53,770 nt of DNA from Candidatus Thermochlorobacter aerophilus. GTDB lineage: Bacteria; Bacteroidota; Chlorobiia; Chlorobiales; Thermochlorobacteraceae. Where the stretch lies: assembly GCA_002794105.1 (NCBI GenBank), contig PHFL01000045.1:8067-61836 (forward strand). Direction: 5' to 3'. The notes under the pieces are model-generated. The model had not been told where the DNA came from, searched no databases, and saw only the letters and a list, made by a program, of their open reading frames with translations. The translations under genes were made by a program, and so were the position numbers. This document shows positions 1-7,549 of this stretch, one piece after another. How positions within the stretch are numbered: position 1 is the first letter of the stretch; every line of letters starts with the position of its first letter.

Positions 1-154
1 ACTGCGTGCGTAGCGAGGATCCACTGCTAATGAAGAATTTCCTTGACCTCACCTGTTCGGCTACCGCCGAAACGTCCCTCTCCTGCAAAGGAGAGGGATG
101 TCTGCGCCAGCAGACAGGGTGAGGTGCTGGATGCTTCGCTCCGTTCAGAATGAC
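1..154. repeat. Cloverleaf repeat, copy 1 (5'-partial)
   Basis: First, incomplete copy of the repeat seen in full at 199-355, 400-611 and 656-817. It keeps the three internal hairpins and the right terminal inverted repeat ending GAATGAC at 154. Compared with the other copies it lacks single bases in several short runs (for example CACCTGTTCGG against CACCCTGTTTCGG, and CTCCTGC against CTCCTTGC), all within the first 90 bases. This looks more like poor sequence at a contig end than biological change. Confidence 0.8.
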
Positions 155-198
155 GGTGCGATTGGCTTCTGCATCTCGTTTGTCTTTGCACCTCGTTT

Positions 199-355
199 GT
201 CATTCCGAGCGTAGCGAGGAATCCACTGCTAATGAAGAATTTCCCTTGACCTCACCCTGTTTCGGCAGTGCCGAACGTCCCTCTCCTTGCAAAGGAGAGG
301 GATGTCGCAGAGCGACAGGGTGAGGTGCTGGATGCTTCGCTTCGTTCAGAATGAC
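199..355. repeat. Cloverleaf repeat, copy 2
   Basis: 157-bp palindromic unit. Its ends are near-perfect inverted repeats (GTCATTCCGAGCG... and ...CGTTCAGAATGAC). Inside, CCTCACCCTG (250-259) pairs with CAGGGTGAGG (316-325) as a 10-bp closing stem round three hairpins. Hairpins 1 and 3 differ from copies 3 and 4 but still pair: TTCGGC-AGT-GCCGAA and TGTCGC-AGA-GCGACA. Hairpin 2 is the 11-bp TCCCTCTCCTT/AAGGAGAGGGA stem. It carries no plausible gene; it is a MITE- or REP-like element. Confidence 0.85.
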
Positions 356-399
356 GGTGCGATTGGCTTCTGCATCTCGTTTGTCTTTGCACCTCGTTT

Positions 400-611
400 G
401 TCATTCCGAGCGTAGCGAGGAATCCACTGCTAATGAAGAATTTCCCTTGACCTCACCCTGTTTCGGCTACCGCCGAAACGTCCCTCTCCTTGCAAAGGAG
501 AGGGATGTCTGCGCCAGCAGACAGGGTGAGGTTACATTCGCGCACCTTGCACGAGATTTTCAACACAGCAAGCATGGATTCTTCACTTCGCTTTGCTCCG
601 TTCAGAATGAC
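400..611. repeat. Cloverleaf repeat, copy 3
   Basis: Same unit as copy 2 after a 44-bp spacer (356-399) that recurs exactly at 612-655. Closing stem 451-460/522-531; hairpin 1 460-467/472-479 (8 bp, loop TACC); hairpin 2 481-491/495-505 (11 bp, loop GCA); hairpin 3 506-512/517-523 (7 bp, loop GCCA). The right half carries about 55 extra bases (roughly 532-590) before the GAATGAC end, so this copy is longer. Confidence 0.85.
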
Positions 612-655
612 GGTGCGATTGGCTTCTGCATCTCGTTTGTCTTTGCACCTCGTTT

Positions 656-817
656 GTCATTCCGAGCGTAGCGAGGAATCCACTGCTAATGAAGACTTTC
701 CCTTGACCTCACCCTGTTTCGGCTACCGCCGAAACGTCCCTCTCCTTGCAAAGGAGAGGGATGTCTGCGCCAGCAGACAGGGTAAGGTGCTGGATGCTTC
801 GCTCCGTTCAGAATGAC
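656..817. repeat. Cloverleaf repeat, copy 4
   Basis: Fourth unit, ending GAATGAC at 811-817. Closing stem 707-716/778-787 has one mismatch (GGGTAAGG in place of GGGTGAGG). The three hairpins are as in copy 3. Open reading frames running through copies 3 and 4 encode the peptide CHSERSEES, a translation of the repeat and not a protein family. 818-899 holds nothing recognisable. Confidence 0.85.
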
Positions 818-899
818 GGCGCATCTGCAAGACACTGGGGCATCATCAGCTCAATTCATATCCTTTTCAGAGCATGTATTCACCTAATTCTAACACAAC

Positions 900-2438
900 C
901 TAAATCAGGGTTAATTGGTATTGCTCGCAAAATTGTTTGAGAAACTGAATTGCATACTTGCGCTTCAACTGGTCGTGGAAAAATTGGTTGTTGTAGTTTT
1001 GCAAGCAGGCATAACATGCGGCGTCGCCCTGTTTGCCGCCGCATGTGCAATTCTTCACCAACTTGTAGGCTTCTTGAAGCATTTCTTCAATCACGCCGTC
1101 TTCATCGGTGATGCGTCTGACGTGTCCTGCGCCGCCCGGCACGTTGTCGTAAATCACCAGCGTAGGTTGTCGATTGCTGAAGTACAAGCAACCGTCAAGA
1201 TCGGTGCGCGCAATGTTTAAGGCGTTTGATAGTCCTTCAATTAGAGCGTAGAGAATGGAGAGCAATTCATCTTGCTGATTAAACGCATATGCTGGCGGCA
1301 ATGTGATTTTTACCACATCGGTCTTGAACTCATGTCCCAAATGCACTCGGCTCAACTGACCGTTGCAAGCCCTGCCTAAATGGTTGTTGTGAGCGTTGTT
1401 GTTCCCATTTGCCGTTGTGCTGTACCCACATAATGCGCAGACGCGAAAACGTGTTCTGTTAATCACGCCTAATTTAGCGTTGCTGGCACTTTGAAAATGA
1501 AGCGTGATGCCATTTCGCTGAAAATTCCTTTCCTGCAAAGGCTGTCCATCGCCTGCAAAATAGACTTGGCTGGCGTAGGTTCTTTCGGGCCGACGACCTG
1601 TGAAATTTCCAGCATTCTGCGCCGCAATGAAGCAAAACTCTGGGAAAATGAACTTGTCGTTAAGCTTGAAGTCGGTTGACCCGCACCCTCTGCATGGCTC
1701 ATGTCGCCAAGCATTCAGTTGAGCATCATCAATGATGCGCACGCTCTCGTAGCGACCGCAGTCTTTGCATATCTTAAAGGCACGACGCTCCCACTGCCTT
1801 CCGGGAACAATCTTCAAGCCCCAACTGGTCCAAATTTTCTTGCGCGCCACCACTTCCGATTCAGGCGCATATTCGGCAATTGCCTGTCTAAGGTCGCGCT
1901 GTAAATCCAATCCCTGCGCTTCTGTGCTTCTGATGAAACTTGTATCCAACTGAACCACATTGACAGGGAAGCCATACTTCGGCAAGATGTGCTCGTACAT
2001 GTGTTGGACGGCTTGCACTGCAGCGTGTGTTTCAGAATACAGCGCAGATTGGAAGCGATTATGAATTGCTTCAGGCAAGCCAAGAAACAACTGAATCCAT
2101 CTTTTCACGCATTCTCGCTCCTCTTTTTTGAGCAAGTACGCTAGGATGGCAATACACTCGTGTTGCCTGACAGGAATAGCTTCATTGTTCAAAAGTATCC
2201 TGCAAAGTTCCTCTTTACGCTGGCGCAAGAAGTCCTTGAAGGTTGTGTTTCCAATCTGAAACTGTGTATTGAATGATGTGGGCACATCAAACGGGGAGAG
2301 GTCACGGGGTCTTCCCCAGCCTGATGCCCTGATGCGTGCTTGAATTCCATACTCGCCCTCATGCTCGAAGGTGTGAGTGATTTCATTTGCGCCATCAGGA
2401 AGTTGCACAACTATTGGTTTTTCCCACAGGCGACACAA
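900..2438 (-). CDS. DUF1998 (MZB/DrmB-like) zinc-cysteine protein
   Basis: 512 residues. The C-terminal 90 residues carry the DUF1998 signature found at the end of DrmB-type and helicase-associated proteins: IYDNVPGGAGH (429-439), then Cys464/Cys466 and Cys475/Cys478 with CxNYNNQ-like residues. Further CxxC pairs at 224/227, 249/252 and 334/337 suggest several zinc sites. No helicase or nuclease motif is present. No ATG begins the frame: the first usual start is TTG at 2438, and an in-frame TGA lies about 36 bases upstream, so it probably depends on coupling to the gene ending at 2450. The open stretch just upstream of the TTG reads like protein, so a frameshift joining the two genes is possible. 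DUF1998 proteins usually work with a helicase in DNA repair or defence; none is seen here. Family assignment is fairly sure, function is not. Confidence 0.75.
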   Translation of the reverse strand: MCRLWEKPIVVQLPDGANEITHTFEHEGEYGIQARIRASGWGRPRDLSPFDVPTSFNTQFQIGNTTFKDFLRQRKEELCRILLNNEAIPVRQHECIAILAYLLKKEERECVKRWIQLFLGLPEAIHNRFQSALYSETHAAVQAVQHMYEHILPKYGFPVNVVQLDTSFIRSTEAQGLDLQRDLRQAIAEYAPESEVVARKKIWTSWGLKIVPGRQWERRAFKICKDCGRYESVRIIDDAQLNAWRHEPCRGCGSTDFKLNDKFIFPEFCFIAAQNAGNFTGRRPERTYASQVYFAGDGQPLQERNFQRNGITLHFQSASNAKLGVINRTRFRVCALCGYSTTANGNNNAHNNHLGRACNGQLSRVHLGHEFKTDVVKITLPPAYAFNQQDELLSILYALIEGLSNALNIARTDLDGCLYFSNRQPTLVIYDNVPGGAGHVRRITDEDGVIEEMLQEAYKLVKNCTCGGKQGDAACYACLQNYNNQFFHDQLKRKYAIQFLKQFCEQYQLTLI

Positions 2439-2449
2439 GTTCCAGAAAA

Positions 2450-3469
2450 TCAGCTCACGGTTTCTGAAAACTCATCATTTCCGCGTGTGAGCGTCAAAGC
2501 ATGTTGATTTTCAAGGTTCAGCCACTCGCAACGGTAGCCGTTCCAGTTGCCGAAAAGGTGTTCGGTCTCAATCGGTCTTGGCACTTTCTCCTTGATGCGA
2601 AACTCATTTTTGCAAATGAAAACGATTGTCGCTTTCGGCAGTTCAGTCCTGCACCGTGAAAGATACTTCCCGTTTGTTCTGAACGCATACCAATCTTGTG
2701 TGGGCTTAATCTCGTTGCCTTGTGGCAATTCTATGACGCGCAACCGTCTTTCATCAAAGAAAAGCGTAGAGCGTGGCTGGTGGACTTGTGTTTTATTGTT
2801 TTGAAGATATTGCTTGAACGCATCAAAGAATGATTGACTGACACCAAAATCTTCAGCGGAATATGTGTTTGCATCGGGCTGAAGCAGTGCTTCGCGCATT
2901 TCAATGCAATCGCGCAAAAATGTTCTTGCTGAATTGCCGCAAAGGTCAAAGAAGCGTTTGATGGTTCTTGGTGTAGGTAGATTGAGAAGAGCATCAAGGT
3001 TTTCGAGCGATTCTTCAACACGCATTAGCACACGCTTAAAGAAACTTTCCCAATGCCGACTGGGCAAGCCGCCGTGTAGCCAAATCGTATTTCTCACTAA
3101 TCGATTTTGGTTTCTCAAAAAGCGAAGTCCATACTGATTGCAAGTTTCCTCGACAAAATCTCGAATCTCATTTTGTCTGTGCACATCAAGCGGTGCATTT
3201 GCAAAGAAGATGTCCGAGAGGCGGTTGTAGAAACTGTCGAGTTCAGCGTATTCGTCATCTGCCATTGCCAAAGCAAATGCCGCCAAAATGGTTAGGCGAT
3301 GGGCATTTAATCTCGGCAAGAGCGGGAAGGGATTGTGCACAAGCAAGTTTTTTGCGGTTTCTATCACCAGCCTTTCGTCGTAGTCGAGGTCGTAGAGCAG
3401 GCGGTTTTCTTCGGTCGGGAGCGCGTTGAGCCGCGCAATAAGGAGTTGTTCCAATTCTTCAGGGTTCAT
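2450..3469 (-). CDS. Unrecognised protein, partner of the DUF1998 gene
   Basis: 339 residues from an ATG at 3469. I do not recognise a family. The first 230 residues look mostly helical (several Leu/Phe-rich amphipathic stretches) and the last 80 look like a beta-rich domain ending GNWNGYRCEWLNL. There is no signal peptide, membrane segment or clear catalytic motif. It lies directly upstream of the DUF1998 gene with 11 bases between stop and the proposed TTG start, so the two are probably one operon or one broken gene. The pairing suggests a DNA-processing or defence role, which is inference only. The 186-bp gap to the next gene (3470-3655) holds only a small hairpin ACACC-AAA-GGTGT near 3575. 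Confidence 0.6.
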   Translation of the reverse strand: MNPEELEQLLIARLNALPTEENRLLYDLDYDERLVIETAKNLLVHNPFPLLPRLNAHRLTILAAFALAMADDEYAELDSFYNRLSDIFFANAPLDVHRQNEIRDFVEETCNQYGLRFLRNQNRLVRNTIWLHGGLPSRHWESFFKRVLMRVEESLENLDALLNLPTPRTIKRFFDLCGNSARTFLRDCIEMREALLQPDANTYSAEDFGVSQSFFDAFKQYLQNNKTQVHQPRSTLFFDERRLRVIELPQGNEIKPTQDWYAFRTNGKYLSRCRTELPKATIVFICKNEFRIKEKVPRPIETEHLFGNWNGYRCEWLNLENQHALTLTRGNDEFSETVS

Positions 3470-3655
3470 CGCTCATCGTATCGTTTTATGGTCTTCTGGG
3501 AACTTCACTTCTGGGTACTTCAAGGGCACTGCAGGGGTACTTCAGGCTAAAGGAACTTGCGCGCCGCCTTAACACCAAAGGTGTCAATGCCAGTTTCCGT
3601 CGTGAAAATATACTTAAAACTGTGACATGCGCTTACATTTCTGGTGAGGGTTTAT

Positions 3656-5713
3656 TCAAAAAATCTCGTAGCCCAAGTTGATGTAGAGATTTCTTCCGCG
3701 GCTTGGGAGATTATTGATGCTGAGATGTTCGTGATAAAGTCGGTCGAGGATATTTTCCACGCCGAGTCGCACGGACATTCGGTCCCACAGTTTTGCTCCG
3801 AGGCGAATATCAAAGACTGCCCACGCTGGTGTGGTATCTTCAAACAGAATTTTTTGCGACACCTGATTTTGCGCCAGTGCAAACCTTACCCCTACTTCGG
3901 CAAGCCATACACGCTGACTAAAACGAACACGCACATTTCCTGACAGCGGCGGCATGAATGGCAAGAAGTCGCGCAGCTCAATGAGGTAGCCGACCTGATA
4001 ACTTAGCGTGCCCAATAGCATGAGGGTTTCGGTGGGCAACACTTCTGCACTGACTTCCAGACCAGCTATGTAAGCCGAACCTAAATGCGCATAACGCCGA
4101 AACGCCTGCGAAAACTGACGATTGGAAGGATTGGCTTCGATAAATGTCTCTCCCGCGATGTAGTTGTCAAAGCGCACATAGAACACTTTTGCCGTCAGGG
4201 TGTTGCCCAAATCCGAGTGCGCAAACATCAGCTCTGCTTGCACGCTGCGCTCTGGGTCAAGAAATGGATTGCCTACATAAATGGCATTGTCAAGAGGATT
4301 GTAGAGGTAGAAGCCGAAGTTTTCGATGTGTGTTGGCGGGCGCGCAGCATGCGACACTGCCAGCGCAAGCTTGCTGGCGGCACCGAGCTGCCACGTCCCT
4401 TCAAGCGCCAGATTGGGCACTATGTAACTGAGCTCAAAGTGCGGCTCTTCGACATAGCCTTGAAACTGACGCTTTGCCAGTTCATCGTGCAACAGGCGCC
4501 GCAGCACATCGAGCCGAGTGTTCAAACGCAGTGAAAATTGATTGCCAAAAAAGTGCACATAATCGATGTTCAGTGCTGCACTCCATGTGCTAATGTCTCC
4601 AAGATTGAGCAGATACATTGGCGCCACATCAGGGAAAATGCTATGCATTTCCATATCGGCAAATGCGTTGAAGAAATACGCATCCAGCGTCAGCTTCAGC
4701 ACATCGCTTTTGCCGAGCAGGGTTGCAGTGCTCATCACGCCGTAGGTGCGATTGTCGCCATACATCGGCATATACATATCGGGCATGATGATACGCTCTC
4801 GGATTGCCTGAATAGGGCGCTGCCGGTCGTCCATGAAGTGGACCACTTGGTTGGTGTAGAGTTTGAGCGTCAGCATTGGTAGCCATGCTGCCAGCGATTG
4901 CACTTCGTAGTCCAAGCTCAAAAGATGCGCATCGGTGCGTGTGGCATCCATGATGAGTGCAGGGTAGCCGATATTGCGTGCAAAATCGCCAATGTAAGAA
5001 AATTGCAGGCGCTGGTTCTCGAAGTCTTTCAGCAGATTGAATTTGAGATTTTCTTTTGCATAGCCCGAGCGCTCAATGCGAGTTTGATTGCCTGCAAAGA
5101 AATCATCGGAGCGTTTGATTGAAAACGACCCGCGCATCGCCCAGCCTTCAAGAAATTTCGGCGCAAAATTTACATCGCCTCGCACACGCCGTAGCGTTGA
5201 AACCGTCTCAAACCCGCTTTCAAGTTTGAGAAACGAGCGCTCTGGATTTGGCTTCGTGGTCACGAAATTTACCGAACCGCCAATGGTCGGAGCGAACGCA
5301 AAATCTCTTGCGCCAGCACGGATGTCGAGCTTTTCGAGATTTTCGATTTCAATGTATGCAGAAATGGGGTCCATTCGGTCAACGCACGCAGGGTACATTT
5401 TCATGCCATCAATCGTCACTGCAATCTGCCCTGCGTTCATGCCACGAATGGCGGGTTCTTGCGCAAAGTTGGCGCGGCGCATCAGTTGCACACTCTGCGA
5501 AAGCGACAGTGCATCGTCTGTGGCATTGAGCACCTTTGCTTGCTGCTGAAATGAGGCGCTACCGTAGACCACGATTTCTTCAGCGTGAAAGCGCAAACTA
5601 TCCTGCCCCACTTTGCTGACTGCGGCGCGTAGCGAATCGCTTTGTGCAAATGCGTGCAAAGCCAGTGCCAGCAGTAGCGCTATCAAAGCGAGTGTTTTCA
5701 TGAACCAAGTCAT
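3656..5713 (-). CDS. TonB-dependent outer-membrane copper receptor (OprC/NosA type)
   Basis: 685 residues: signal peptide to about residue 24 (ending AFAQ), possible TonB box EEIVVYG, plug domain (about 45-155) and a beta-barrel ending in the expected aromatic residue (GYEIF). The plug has CVDRMDP, with Cys110 and Met114, and the barrel has His292-Phe-Met294. These match the CxxxM and HxM copper ligands of the OprC/NosA group. A Met-rich loop follows (Met310, 313, 315, 317). It is the last of four genes and its ATG overlaps the stop of the gene before by four bases, so it is translationally coupled. Its likely job is uptake of copper, or of a copper complex, across the outer membrane. Copper specificity is inferred from motifs and neighbours. 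Confidence 0.85.
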   Translation of the reverse strand: MTWFMKTLALIALLLALALHAFAQSDSLRAAVSKVGQDSLRFHAEEIVVYGSASFQQQAKVLNATDDALSLSQSVQLMRRANFAQEPAIRGMNAGQIAVTIDGMKMYPACVDRMDPISAYIEIENLEKLDIRAGARDFAFAPTIGGSVNFVTTKPNPERSFLKLESGFETVSTLRRVRGDVNFAPKFLEGWAMRGSFSIKRSDDFFAGNQTRIERSGYAKENLKFNLLKDFENQRLQFSYIGDFARNIGYPALIMDATRTDAHLLSLDYEVQSLAAWLPMLTLKLYTNQVVHFMDDRQRPIQAIRERIIMPDMYMPMYGDNRTYGVMSTATLLGKSDVLKLTLDAYFFNAFADMEMHSIFPDVAPMYLLNLGDISTWSAALNIDYVHFFGNQFSLRLNTRLDVLRRLLHDELAKRQFQGYVEEPHFELSYIVPNLALEGTWQLGAASKLALAVSHAARPPTHIENFGFYLYNPLDNAIYVGNPFLDPERSVQAELMFAHSDLGNTLTAKVFYVRFDNYIAGETFIEANPSNRQFSQAFRRYAHLGSAYIAGLEVSAEVLPTETLMLLGTLSYQVGYLIELRDFLPFMPPLSGNVRVRFSQRVWLAEVGVRFALAQNQVSQKILFEDTTPAWAVFDIRLGAKLWDRMSVRLGVENILDRLYHEHLSINNLPSRGRNLYINLGYEIF

Positions 5714-6534
5714 AAAATGAAAAAGAAGAAGGTTCGCCCCACTTCCACACCGTTGCGGAAGCAGAACACATCAATCCGCCAATCGCCTCTCATGTTGAAG
5801 CCAATTCGCCCACGATATCTGCCCTCTCGTGTATGCACAGGATTGCGATTGCCCTCTGAACCATGCCCCATCGAGGGCATTAGCGTCTCAAATGTGACCA
5901 CAAAATCTACCACCGGTGCATAACGAGTGACGACTTTGCCTTGCTCGCGACTATGCTGCGCCTCAAGAATGAGCCATTCAAACTCCTGCACACCGACTTG
6001 CAAAATTTTCGGTTCGGCAAAAACCACCATGTATGTTCTGGCATCATGGCTCTGCAGGGGTGCGCAGCGCCATGAAGGCACTACCGCTATTGGCACAACC
6101 ACGCTATCGGCACGACCTTGATGCACCCAACGCATCACCAGACGCCACGCTGCCGACGCTTTTGCCAGAAAGAGATTGCCTACCAACTTGCCATCTTGAG
6201 GCACTAAGGCAACCGTGGGCGCTATGCGGAGTGAATCGCCTTCGAGCAGCGATGCAGCAAGTTCTGCGCTGGCATTTGTGAGCAGCGCGTTGGATTGTGC
6301 GTCCAAAAGCAGAATGTCAAACCCGTTGCTTCCCGTGCGCAATGAATCTTGTGCCTCTATCTTGACTCGAACGCCATGTCTTTCCCCTTCAAATAGCGTG
6401 ATGGAGACTGCCTTGGGCTCGCCTACACTGCGCAGCGGATTGTTACGAAAGGTTTCTGAACAGCCATAGAGATACAGGCAAAGCACTCCCAGCAGCACCT
6501 CATGGACGCTGATGCGCACGAATGAAGTCTTCAT
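5710..6534 (-). CDS. Lipoprotein with YtkA/FixH-like domain, copper locus
   Basis: 274 residues. Short hydrophobic leader with lipobox YLYGC (Cys25), so likely anchored in a membrane facing the periplasm. There are two beta-sandwich-like halves; the second contains MPSMGHG (Met219, Met222, His224), NPVH (His234) and a GxYRGRIGFNMRGDW stretch typical of YtkA/FixH-like domains, which occur in copper handling. Met and His residues here could bind copper. Its first 35 bases overlap the end of the peroxidase gene upstream and its stop overlaps the receptor start, so all are made together. Probably a periplasmic copper carrier or scaffold; the exact role is unknown. Confidence 0.7.
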   Translation of the reverse strand: MKTSFVRISVHEVLLGVLCLYLYGCSETFRNNPLRSVGEPKAVSITLFEGERHGVRVKIEAQDSLRTGSNGFDILLLDAQSNALLTNASAELAASLLEGDSLRIAPTVALVPQDGKLVGNLFLAKASAAWRLVMRWVHQGRADSVVVPIAVVPSWRCAPLQSHDARTYMVVFAEPKILQVGVQEFEWLILEAQHSREQGKVVTRYAPVVDFVVTFETLMPSMGHGSEGNRNPVHTREGRYRGRIGFNMRGDWRIDVFCFRNGVEVGRTFFFFIL

Positions 6535-7549
6535 CGGTTAGTGCATTTAGAAAATTTACAAGGTCTTGCTTTTCTTGAGCGCTCAATCCCAGCGGACGGA
6601 CCAGTGGGCTTTGATTGGGCGACCCCGCACCACCGCGGTTGTAATGCTCAACGACATCGGCAAGTGTTGGCATAGACCCGTCATGAAAATACGGTGCAGT
6701 GAGCGCTACATTTCGCAGCGTTGGCGTCTTGAACTTGCCTTTGTCACTGGGACGGAAGGTCATGGAGTATCGTCCCACATCGCGGTAGACGGCTTGACTG
6801 CCATTGTCGTGAAACTCATTTGTTGTGAAATTGAATCCGCCATGGCATCGGAAGCAGTTGGTGCGCTCGCTGAAGAAAAGCTGCATCCCACGCTTTTCCG
6901 AGTCGTTTAGTGCGCTGCTGTCGCCGCGTTGAAAGCGGTCGTAGCGAGAATTGCCTGAAATCAGCGTGCGCTCAAATGCAGCAATTGCATCTAAAATGTT
7001 GAGGAAGGTTGGCGGACTTTGAAAGGCTTCCTCAAACAACTGACGATAGGATGCGTCGGCAGTGAGCCACGCAATAATTTCTGGGAACTGTCCGTTCATT
7101 TCCTCTTTGTTCTCGATGGCAGAAATAGCTTGTGCTTCCAGCGACAGGGCGCCGCCCGACCAAAAGTAAGAACCGTTGTAGGCAACATTGGTAAGCGACG
7201 GTGCATTGCGCAGTCCTGCTCTGCCTGATACTCCTACTGAGGTTGGTAGCGTATCGCTGAAGGCACGCTCTGGCAAGTGGCACGAGCTGCAAGATACCTT
7301 ACCGTTGCTGGAGAGTTTTTTCTCGAAAAATAATCGCCTGCCCAGTTCCACTTTTTTGACCGTGAGTGGATTGTTTGCTGGAATCGGCGGTGCAGGAAAT
7401 CCTGCTGGCAACGATAAGTTGAGCGGTGCATCACGGCTATGCACTGGCTCGCTCGGTGTCCCGCATGCGGCAAAGCACAGCATGATTAACAGACTGGCGA
7501 CCGCCCACACAGTAGGCAAGCGGTCGCCCCCACACAGCACTTGCATCAT
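6500..7549 (-). CDS. mbnH: Dihaem cytochrome c peroxidase, MauG/MbnH-like lipoprotein
   Basis: 349 residues with a lipoprotein-type leader (FAAC, Cys29). Two haem c motifs are present, CSSCH (87-91) and CFRCH (232-236), and the C-terminal GKFKTPTLRNVALTAPYFHDG with His289 and Met293, as in bacterial dihaem peroxidases. In the MauG/MbnH branch the enzyme does not just remove peroxide: MbnH oxidises a tryptophan of its partner MbnP to kynurenine. The gene overlaps the MbnP-like gene by four bases (ATGATG start over the TGA stop), which supports that pairing. A plain peroxidase role is the alternative. MbnH identity rests on this neighbourhood. Confidence 0.8.
   Translation of the reverse strand: MMQVLCGGDRLPTVWAVASLLIMLCFAACGTPSEPVHSRDAPLNLSLPAGFPAPPIPANNPLTVKKVELGRRLFFEKKLSSNGKVSCSSCHLPERAFSDTLPTSVGVSGRAGLRNAPSLTNVAYNGSYFWSGGALSLEAQAISAIENKEEMNGQFPEIIAWLTADASYRQLFEEAFQSPPTFLNILDAIAAFERTLISGNSRYDRFQRGDSSALNDSEKRGMQLFFSERTNCFRCHGGFNFTTNEFHDNGSQAVYRDVGRYSMTFRPSDKGKFKTPTLRNVALTAPYFHDGSMPTLADVVEHYNRGGAGSPNQSPLVRPLGLSAQEKQDLVNFLNALTDEDFIRAHQRP

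Noticed and set aside
351..816. Two overlapping reading frames of 106 and 108 residues
   Set aside because: They are translations of the palindromic repeats (CHSERSEES peptide in both), with no ribosome binding site.
199..817. CRISPR array
   Set aside because: Units are about 160-210 bp, palindromic and separated by identical spacers; no cas gene is near.
900..3469. DISARM defence system
   Set aside because: Only a DUF1998 protein is present; no DrmA helicase, methylase or PLD protein is seen.
4085..4534. 149-residue plus-strand frame inside the copper receptor
   Set aside because: A shadow of the receptor gene on the other strand.
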